The notes under the pieces were generated by a model. It did not search any database, had not been told where the DNA came from, and was given only the letters and a program-made list of their open reading frames with translations. Shown here piece by piece: positions 6,731 to 12,187 of a stretch of DNA of 12,187 nucleotides. Every line of letters begins with the position of its first letter. Position 1 is the first letter of the stretch. The position numbers were made by a program, and so were the translations under genes. Origin of the DNA: Myxococcota bacterium (GTDB taxonomy: Bacteria > Myxococcota_C > UBA6777); assembly GCA_963169055.1 (NCBI GenBank), contig CAUJFU010000023.1:1-12187 (forward strand), written 5' to 3'.

Positions 6731-6845
6731 CCGTGTTCGCACCGTTGCAAGCGAGAGAGTCGTCTGTTTGGAAAACTTGCGATCTCCTCGCCCTTTCGGG
6801 GTCAAGGGGGCTTTGCTCCCTTGCGGGGTTTGGGGCAGCGCCCCA
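6731..6845 (-). repeat. 115-base dispersed repeat, copy B
   Basis: Read on the minus strand this segment aligns gap-free with 1594-1708, about 77 percent identical by hand count. The TGGGGC/GCCCCA hairpin is identical and the CAAGGG/CCCTTG pairing is kept although the loop sequence differs. The pair is inverted and encloses topB and the EcsC gene. The copy begins 43 bases past the deacetylase stop codon. Confidence 0.8.
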
Positions 6846-6887
6846 CAAAATACGCCGAACAGCATCGCTCCTTTCGAAGTGATCGAT

Positions 6888-8711
6888 TTAAGGAAGAGAA
6901 GGCATCGAAAGAGTGGTGCGAGCATGGGCGGTGGTGATCGAAGACAGCGTCTTCTCATCGAGCCGCTTTTTGATGGAAAAAAGCGCTTGTTCGCGCACTT
7001 GTTCGACGATGGTTCGGTCGAATTCGTGTGATTCAAGCCAATAAACCATGGGTTCGGGTTCCCAAAGATACGTCTGTCCATCCATCTCGACCAATTCTTG
7101 CGCAACAAGCTGTGTGGCTTCTCGCAAAGGAATACCCGCAAGATCGCGGATCAGCGCCTCAAAACGACCCTGACGCGCAGGATCGACAAACCGAAAGTCC
7201 GCACGCATCGCATAAGCGATATGGTACCACGCAGGACGGAGCATCACACCTTTGAGGCCCAACCGCTCGGCCATCCGCAACAACATCTCACCCGCTTCAC
7301 GCGCCAAACCCAAGCCGGGTTTTTCTTGCCCCGGAAGCTGCGGTCGTTCCGAACCAAAGGTTGCCATCCCATGACGAAGCGTCAACCAATGAATGTACAA
7401 CACCGACACGTTTTCGGCTTCTTGCTTTTCGACCACAAGCTCCGCGATCAGATGCTCGGCCCCCCCGCCCTCCGCGTACACCCGCATCCGATCACCGACG
7501 CTGGTTCGGTCGATCACCACACGCGGCGCACCATACCCCAAGCGTCGAACGTGATCACTGAGACCGTACCGAAACAAGGCGTATTCGATGCCTTCGGCTG
7601 TATAAAAGTCCAACAGTCGGTAGTGTTGAGAAGAGGGCATCCCCAAAGCCTCGGCCAGATCATCGTTGGTGATCCACGCCTCGCCTTCGAGGGATTCGCT
7701 CGTAATCTTTTGTGCAATGCGTGTAAATCGCGCACGCAAGGGATCATACGTCTCTGGGATCAGGGTCTCTGTGTCCAACGCCAACGCCATCCCTGTCCCT
7801 GCCAACAGCTTCCATGTGTCGCGGTGGTATCCGCCCCCCGGCACCCACACCGAAGGGATCCCTGCCATCGCCTTTTTCACAGCCAAGTCACGCTTACGCG
7901 CTCCTGCAAGCGTCATCCCCAACATCCCCAACATATCGCCCGCCAAGACATCGCCACCCGCGATCACAAAAGCCAGCGCAGGCCGAGGCATCCGCGCCAA
8001 AAGCCTTTCTAGCGCATCAAGATACACATGATCCTCCGCCCTGCGCGGCAAGACGGTTTCATCCACGCAAGGCAGCGGCCCCCAATCCGAACCAGAGAGC
8101 GAACCCACCCAAACCAGCGGATCGTTGACGAGACAATCGGCCAAACCATCGGGTGGATGGGCGTCAAAGTCCAATACGACGATCTGTTCAGCAAAACCTT
8201 CACTGCGCAAAACCGCGATCGCAATCGCGATATCATTGAGGACACAAAAGCCCCCACCACTCGATGGGCTCGCATGATGAAAACCGCCAAGCAAGTTGAG
8301 CGTCGCAGAACGCGTATCCAACGCCTCTTTGGCAGCCGCCAACGTCCCACCACAGGCAAGACGGATCGAGCGCATCACTTCATCCACAGGGATCAGATGC
8401 GCATCGACCGCAAAGATCCGCGCCAACGCCTCGGGCTGTGACAAAGATTCCAAGTACGCGCATGTATGTACTCGGGCGATATCACGATAACGAACCCGCA
8501 CAGGCTCCCGAACATCCGACAGATCCACCACGCGACGTTCCAACAAATACCAGATCGCAAAGTCCGCACGTCTTGGTTCCAAACCCGTCGCTACATCCAG
8601 TTGCGCCACAGGCAACCGATACGCAGGTGTGTACCACACCGGCAAGGTGCGCCGATGCCACCACCGATGAACTTGATTGCTCCATGCTTGCCACCAACGC
8701 TGCACTGCCAT
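6888..8711 (-). CDS. Histone deacetylase superfamily enzyme with GNAT-like C-terminal domain
   Basis: The 607-residue product has a complete deacetylase domain at about 25-330. Visible hallmarks are GGFHHA (tandem His145-His146, proton relay), GGGFCVLNDIA, DFDAHPPDG with zinc ligands Asp183 and His185, AGGDVLAGD with the third ligand Asp254, and PGGGYH with catalytic Tyr295. The active site thus appears intact; substrates could be acetyl-lysine proteins, acetylpolyamines or another acyl amide. Residues about 340-550 are additional. The portion LYIHWLTLRHG, then PGLGLAREAGEMLLRMAERL, then a strand and AMRADFRFVDP, follows the strand-helix-strand order of a GNAT acetyltransferase, but similarity is faint. 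The ATG at 8711 is chosen because GGAG lies eight bases upstream and it overlaps the kinase stop as TAATG; a longer frame from 8774 would overlap the kinase by 64 bases. Confidence 0.88.
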   Translation of the reverse strand: MAVQRWWQAWSNQVHRWWHRRTLPVWYTPAYRLPVAQLDVATGLEPRRADFAIWYLLERRVVDLSDVREPVRVRYRDIARVHTCAYLESLSQPEALARIFAVDAHLIPVDEVMRSIRLACGGTLAAAKEALDTRSATLNLLGGFHHASPSSGGGFCVLNDIAIAIAVLRSEGFAEQIVVLDFDAHPPDGLADCLVNDPLVWVGSLSGSDWGPLPCVDETVLPRRAEDHVYLDALERLLARMPRPALAFVIAGGDVLAGDMLGMLGMTLAGARKRDLAVKKAMAGIPSVWVPGGGYHRDTWKLLAGTGMALALDTETLIPETYDPLRARFTRIAQKITSESLEGEAWITNDDLAEALGMPSSQHYRLLDFYTAEGIEYALFRYGLSDHVRRLGYGAPRVVIDRTSVGDRMRVYAEGGGAEHLIAELVVEKQEAENVSVLYIHWLTLRHGMATFGSERPQLPGQEKPGLGLAREAGEMLLRMAERLGLKGVMLRPAWYHIAYAMRADFRFVDPARQGRFEALIRDLAGIPLREATQLVAQELVEMDGQTYLWEPEPMVYWLESHEFDRTIVEQVREQALFSIKKRLDEKTLSSITTAHARTTLSMPSLP

Positions 8712-11323
8712 TAGCGCCACTCCGAACTCACCACAAGATACCAACCCACCGACTCCAAGGGCGTGTAAGCCCACAACTCCGAGACCACTCCTTGGCGTTC
8801 CACGAGATAAGAAGTCTTATTCTTTTTCGCCATCTGTTTCAGCAACGCTTCCTTGTGAAAACGCGGAAGATCCAAGCTCTTCTTCGTGGTTCTCTGCACA
8901 AAGCGCGGCAGTTGCACAAAAGCACGCGCCATCACACGCCCACGCGCATCGACCAACACAGCATCCCGCGCCCACGGCAGCCCGCGTGCGATCTGCCCAA
9001 GATGCGCAGTCATCTCATTGAGCCGAATCTTGATCCCTGCAGCCCCCAAAAAGCGCTTGTCTTTGTCCAAGATCGCTGTGCTGCACACCAACGTGGCTTG
9101 GGCGGACTTGTGTACGCTCACAAACGGATCGCTCCACAAAAATCCCCGACGCGCCGAAGTATGCGCGAACCAGTCGCGCTCTCTTGGATCGTATTCATCG
9201 GGATATCCGCTTCTTCCCGGATAGCTCACTTCGATCCCTTCCTGCGTCGCCACAAAAGACGAAGATATCGGAAACCCACTGCGCAACATCACCTCGTGGC
9301 TTCGTTTTTTGGCCCCATCTACCGAAAATTCTTCACTTTGAAATACCGTGTCGTACAAGGCCCCACGCAACAACATCAATCGTTGCAAAAGAGCCTGAAA
9401 TGGCCGATCTTTTTTGGCCCGCTCAAAGCGCAGTTTTGCGCTCGGTGCCAGCTTGATCACAGGCCATTCGAGACTGACAGAGTCCTGATAAAACATCGAC
9501 TTTTGAAGATCTTTGGGCGTAAAGTCCTCGCTCAAATAAAACTTCTGCTGTTTTTGCGTTTCGCTCGGCAGCAGCGCGATCTGCGCAGAGGCCGCCAACT
9601 GGCCCAACAGCCGCTCAGCTTGGTAGAAAAAGCGATCCAGCTTGAGCCCACTCTGGTAAAGCTCCGTCAATCGGCGCAACAGCTCGGCTTGTTCTTTGCG
9701 TTCTTCTAGCTTGGCTTCTTGTTGTCGGCTCAGATACCAAAAGTTGATCCCTCCCCCCAACGAAGCCAAGATCACCACCAACGCAAACAGCACCGCCCGA
9801 CGACGCGCCAAGAATCGACCGACACGCCGAAACACCGACCACGGCGCTGCTTTGATCGGCTCGTTTCGCAAAAAGTGCCGCAAGTCTTCCGCCAGATCTT
9901 GCACCGACGCATACCGATCTTTGATCTCCAGCGCACAAGCTTTTCGGATGATCGCCACCAGATCCGACGGGATTTTTTCTTGCTTCGGATAGTTCGGCGT
10001 CATCGGCGCGATATCTCCCGTATTCACCTTGTTTAAGACCACCACAAGGTTATCGCCCTCAAACGCTTTCTTCAAAAACACCAACTCAAAGAGGATCGCC
10101 CCAAGCGCAAACAGATCACTGCGGCCGTCCATCTGATCGATCGCTCCCCGCGCTTGTTCGGGCGACATATAGTTGGGCGTGCCGATCAATTGGCCGATCC
10201 GCGTTGAAAACTCCCCCCCATGCGACGGCATGATCGAGATCTGGTCTTGCGCTTCTTGCATCAGGCGCGCAACCCCCCAATCCACCACATACACCTCGCC
10301 AAACGGCCCGATCATCACGTTCCCGGGCTTGAGATCGCGATGCAAGATCCCCTTGTTGTGCGCATAAGCCATCGCGTCGCAAACCTTCAAAAAATGCTCC
10401 AGCCGCTGCTCTAGCGACAACGATTCCGAGATCTCCTCGCCTTTCTCATACGCCTTGCGCACCGACAAGATCAAAGAAGCCAAGGTATCGCCCTCGATGA
10501 TCTTCATCGTGTACGCAGGCAGACCGTCCACCCCTTTCACCAACTGGTACACAGGTACGATACTTGGGTGCGAAAGCTGCGCAGTCACCCGCGCCTCCCG
10601 CAAAAATCGCCCCATCGCTTCTTGATCATGGCGCAACGTCGGCTTCAATTGCTTAAACGCCACGTTTCGCCCCAACGTGTCTTCCCACGCATTAAAGACG
10701 TACCCCATCCCCCCTTCGCCAATCGACTCCACAACCCGATGATGCGGGTCTTCCAACACCCACTCCCCCTCCTGTACCGCACGGCGACCCGGCTTTTGCC
10801 CCTTGGGTTGGGCTTTTGCGCCTTGCGCCTTGGGTTGCGCCATCAACGTCGGTAAAAAAGCCTCCACAGGAGCCTCGTCTTCATCCTCCTCCGCTGCTTT
10901 CGATACCTTCGCCAAACCTCCCGAAGATGCGCTATTTTTGGCCACCACCGCAGCCTTGGGATCAGACGCTGCAACCTTCAAAACCGCAGGCGACGCCTCT
11001 GTGGGCTTTGACGCCGCAAATGGCGAGACGTAATCCGCCCCCATCATCGTCGCACCGTCCAATTCATCGTCCTCGCCAACATCCAAACCACCCGCTCCCC
11101 CCGCAACACGCGATTGAAACGACGCAGCCTGCCACGCGATCCGCAACGACTGTACCATCGGCCTCGTCAATACGCCTTCCGCCTCCAGATACACCAAGAA
11201 CCCTTCGATATCTTCGCGCCCTTGCGCCCCCCGATAAGACGCATACCATGCCGGCATCTTCGGCTGTAACTCCGCGCTCACCACCCGCAAAAACGCTTCC
11301 CACACCTGCATCCGATCCTCCAT
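8711..11323 (-). CDS. Transmembrane Ser/Thr protein kinase with C-terminal Cache-type sensor
   Basis: The 870-residue product is a Hanks-type kinase. Residues 1-75 form an uncharacterised helical region, and 80-185 are a low-complexity linker. The kinase domain (about 192-485) has the glycine loop GEGGMG (202-207), Lys224, the catalytic loop HRDLKPGN (328-335), DWG in place of DFG (348-350) and SPEQ (387-390), so it should be active. A transmembrane helix lies at about 509-530, followed by a charged coiled-coil-like stretch (533-560). The rest is probably extracytoplasmic and includes YDPRERDWFAHTSARRG (711-727), WSDPFVSV and GAAGIKIRLNEM, typical of Cache sensor domains that bind small ligands. 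It heads a coupled pair with the deacetylase gene. A second ATG at 11311 has GGAGG five bases upstream and may be the real start, giving 866 residues. Confidence 0.93.
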   Translation of the reverse strand: MEDRMQVWEAFLRVVSAELQPKMPAWYASYRGAQGREDIEGFLVYLEAEGVLTRPMVQSLRIAWQAASFQSRVAGGAGGLDVGEDDELDGATMMGADYVSPFAASKPTEASPAVLKVAASDPKAAVVAKNSASSGGLAKVSKAAEEDEDEAPVEAFLPTLMAQPKAQGAKAQPKGQKPGRRAVQEGEWVLEDPHHRVVESIGEGGMGYVFNAWEDTLGRNVAFKQLKPTLRHDQEAMGRFLREARVTAQLSHPSIVPVYQLVKGVDGLPAYTMKIIEGDTLASLILSVRKAYEKGEEISESLSLEQRLEHFLKVCDAMAYAHNKGILHRDLKPGNVMIGPFGEVYVVDWGVARLMQEAQDQISIMPSHGGEFSTRIGQLIGTPNYMSPEQARGAIDQMDGRSDLFALGAILFELVFLKKAFEGDNLVVVLNKVNTGDIAPMTPNYPKQEKIPSDLVAIIRKACALEIKDRYASVQDLAEDLRHFLRNEPIKAAPWSVFRRVGRFLARRRAVLFALVVILASLGGGINFWYLSRQQEAKLEERKEQAELLRRLTELYQSGLKLDRFFYQAERLLGQLAASAQIALLPSETQKQQKFYLSEDFTPKDLQKSMFYQDSVSLEWPVIKLAPSAKLRFERAKKDRPFQALLQRLMLLRGALYDTVFQSEEFSVDGAKKRSHEVMLRSGFPISSSFVATQEGIEVSYPGRSGYPDEYDPRERDWFAHTSARRGFLWSDPFVSVHKSAQATLVCSTAILDKDKRFLGAAGIKIRLNEMTAHLGQIARGLPWARDAVLVDARGRVMARAFVQLPRFVQRTTKKSLDLPRFHKEALLKQMAKKNKTSYLVERQGVVSELWAYTPLESVGWYLVVSSEWR
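11317..11321 (-). promoter_or_regulatory. Strong Shine-Dalgarno for an alternative kinase start
   Basis: GGAGG on the minus strand overlaps the first ATG (11323) and stands five bases before the ATG at 11311. The upstream ATG has GGAG about ten bases away. The motif leaves the start ambiguous by four residues. Confidence 0.5.
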
Positions 11324-11655
11324 CCCTCGTTCTCTCCAAAAACCAGATCACACAAACCCACCTTATACCCCGAGATGCCCCTACCCGCAACGCTTCCCTC
11401 AACCCTTCCCCTAAAAACTTTCCCTGCCCACGAACTTTTCTTTTCTACCCCCGTAACGCAAACCACGCTTCAAGCGAAAACCAAACGCTTCAAAGAAACA
11501 GAAGAAAAAAACGAACTCCTTTGAAGACTCTTTCGTAGCCAAGATCGAAACAAAAAGAAAAAAGAAAAAGAAAAAAATCTGAACTTTCTTTTTTCTCACG
11601 CGTCAACAAGCCATCAAACACAAAGATCCACCACACGATGAAAGGACTGGGAACC
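11324..11655. other. Divergent intergenic region with an A-rich tract and a direct repeat
   Basis: The region separates the kinase gene (leftward) from the small gene at 11656 (rightward) and should hold promoters for both. Besides the kinase promoter candidate it contains ACGCTTCAA twice, at 11465-11473 and 11485-11493, 20 bases apart and hence on the same DNA face. From about 11500 to 11590 there is a strongly purine-biased tract with A-runs, broken by short pyrimidine pieces. No clear promoter for the plus-strand gene could be assigned. Confidence 0.5.
11362..11390 (-). promoter_or_regulatory. Candidate sigma70-type promoter for the kinase-deacetylase pair
   Basis: On the minus strand TTGCGG (11385-11390) and TATAAG (11362-11367) are separated by exactly 17 bases. 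They match four and five of the six consensus positions. Transcription would start near 11355, giving a leader of roughly 30 bases before the kinase ATG. Confidence 0.5.
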
Positions 11656-12081
11656 ATGACACGCAAAAAATTCTTCCAATCGCTCCCCCGCACCGCTCCC
11701 CAAAAACCCGTCCACATCAATATCCAACCCATCCGTATCCCAAGCGATGCCGCTGCTTTGCCTCATCCTTTGCTCGGCCTACCGCTCGGCCTATCGCTCC
11801 GCCCAACGGCTCAACCCGAACACGCACAACGCAAACACAACCCTCTTGTGGCTCAACACACCCAAAAAGGCCATGGCTTGGCCCTCCAAGCACCATCGCA
11901 CGCCAACGCGCAAGAACTCCAACAAGAACTTCGTGGTGCGCAAGAACTTCATGGTGCGTTGCTCCTTGCCGATCTTCCCTTCGCAGGCGATCTGACCCTT
12001 GCCCGCTTGGATGAGGCCAAAGCACCCGATAGACCGCAGGATCTGTCCGACGAACCGTACGTCCGACCACCGCCTGCGTGA
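11656..12081 (+). CDS. Hypothetical protein, Pro/Gln/His/Ala-rich
   Basis: I do not recognise this 141-residue product. It starts with a basic segment, MTRKKFFQSLPR, and is rich in Pro, Gln, His, Leu and Ala with no cysteine. Short internal repeats are visible: LGLPLGLSL (from a repeated CTCGGCCTA sequence) and AQELQQELRGAQELHG (85-100), part of which comes from a repeated CAAGAACTT word. There is no signal peptide or membrane helix and it is probably largely disordered. The ATG at 11656 is chosen over one at 11638 because AGGA and GGGAA lie just upstream; the longer form would add only six residues. The case for a real gene rests on the ribosome site and on the intrinsic terminator that overlaps its stop codon. 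It is the only plus-strand gene, divergent from the kinase. Confidence 0.6.
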   Translation: MTRKKFFQSLPRTAPQKPVHINIQPIRIPSDAAALPHPLLGLPLGLSLRPTAQPEHAQRKHNPLVAQHTQKGHGLALQAPSHANAQELQQELRGAQELHGALLLADLPFAGDLTLARLDEAKAPDRPQDLSDEPYVRPPPA

Positions 12082-12102
12082 ATACACAGGCGGTTTTTTT
12101 TT
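12069..12102 (+). terminator. Intrinsic terminator overlapping the stop of the small gene
   Basis: ACCGCCTG (12069-12076) pairs with CAGGCGGT (12087-12094) around a 10-base loop that contains the TGA stop (12079-12081), and nine T residues (12094-12102) follow. This is a canonical rho-independent terminator for plus-strand transcription. Confidence 0.88.
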
Positions 12103-12113
12103 GCGCTTTTTCT

Positions 12114-12185
12114 GGGGTCGAAAGCCCACGGTGGGCTGCCTGACTGTCTATCAGGTGTTAGCGGGTTCGACTCCCGTCGGCCTCG
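12114..12185 (+). tRNA. tRNA-like gene with GUC (Asp) anticodon, unusual or degenerate
   Basis: A 72-base cloverleaf can be drawn. The acceptor arms GGGGTCG (12114-12120) and CGGCCTC (12178-12184) pair fully, counting two G-T pairs, with discriminator G12185. The D-stem is AGCC/GGCT, the anticodon stem CCTGA/TCAGG with loop CTGTCTA, and the T-arm GCGGG-TTCGACT-CCCGT. The anticodon reads GTC, and a G discriminator fits tRNA-Asp. Against a normal tRNA, position 8 is A rather than T, position 14 is C rather than A, and position 37 is T rather than a purine. No CCA is visible before the window ends. It begins only 11 bases after a terminator T-tract, with no room for its own promoter. It may be an aberrant tRNA or a decaying copy. 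Confidence 0.5.
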
Positions 12186-12187
12186 AA

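Larger units (their letters stand above)
6517..6887. other. Non-coding gap between the deacetylase and EcsC genes
   Basis: About 370 bases without a credible gene. It holds a partial hairpin element (6619-6638), a GTATCGTATGAC sequence near 6688-6699 that resembles the tail of the composite repeats, and the second arm of the 115-base repeat. A TATAAA sequence on the minus strand near 6575 could be a -10 element for the EcsC gene, but the nearest -35-like TTGCGG is too far (about 21 bases) to be convincing. No T-tract terminator follows the deacetylase stop. Confidence 0.55.

Noticed and set aside
7098-8012. Plus-strand open frame of 304 codons
   Set aside because: Entirely antisense to the deacetylase gene, whose catalytic residues are intact in the other frame.
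8438-9709. Plus-strand open frame of 423 codons
   Set aside because: It lies opposite the deacetylase and kinase genes, and its translation has no recognisable motif.
10816-11538. Plus-strand open frame of 240 codons
   Set aside because: It covers the kinase N-terminus in antisense and gives a Pro/Ser/Thr-rich low-complexity product. It also crosses the kinase promoter candidate.

Overview
The window is bacterial chromosomal DNA of moderately high GC content. It holds five long genes, all on the minus strand, one short plus-strand gene at the right end, and repeat-rich intergenic stretches. A Hanks-type kinase fused through a membrane segment to a Cache-type sensor, a histone-deacetylase-fold enzyme, an EcsC-family protein and abundant short intergenic repeats together suggest a large, signalling-rich genome. 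A myxobacterium or another member of the former Deltaproteobacteria would fit, but the lineage is an inference from gene content and no marker gene is present to fix it.

Layout from left to right. Bases 1-243 are non-coding and hold a palindrome-based repeat. Bases 244-960 (minus) encode a histidine-phosphatase-family protein whose usual second catalytic histidine is replaced. Bases 961-1810 are 850 bases of non-coding repeats: inverted copies of a 49-50 base composite element that bracket the phosphatase gene, a third palindrome, one arm of a 115-base inverted repeat, and a period-9 array just beyond topB. Bases 1811-5110 (minus) encode a type IA topoisomerase of the TopB class with two C-terminal zinc-type repeats separated by a long low-complexity linker. 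Two copies of a TTGTNNNACAA palindrome lie upstream of it. Bases 5287-6516 (minus) encode an EcsC-family protein with a histidine-rich tandem-repeat N-terminus. Bases 6517-6887 are non-coding and carry the second arm of the 115-base repeat.

Bases 8711-11323 (minus) encode a transmembrane receptor Ser/Thr kinase. Its stop overlaps by one base the start of the next gene (6888-8711), a histone-deacetylase-superfamily enzyme with an extra C-terminal domain that looks GNAT-like. The TAATG overlap makes these a translationally coupled pair, transcribed from a plausible sigma70-type promoter at 11362-11390. Divergent from them is a short plus-strand gene of unknown function (11656-12081) whose stop codon lies inside a strong intrinsic terminator. 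A tRNA-like sequence with a GUC anticodon but several odd positions ends the window.

Functionally, the kinase and deacetylase genes are the clearest unit: an extracytoplasmic ligand may be sensed by the Cache region, phosphorylation would follow inside the cell, and the co-produced deacetylase could be a target or output. This connection is inferred from gene order. topB and the EcsC gene are co-oriented but separated by 176 bases, so their co-transcription is uncertain.
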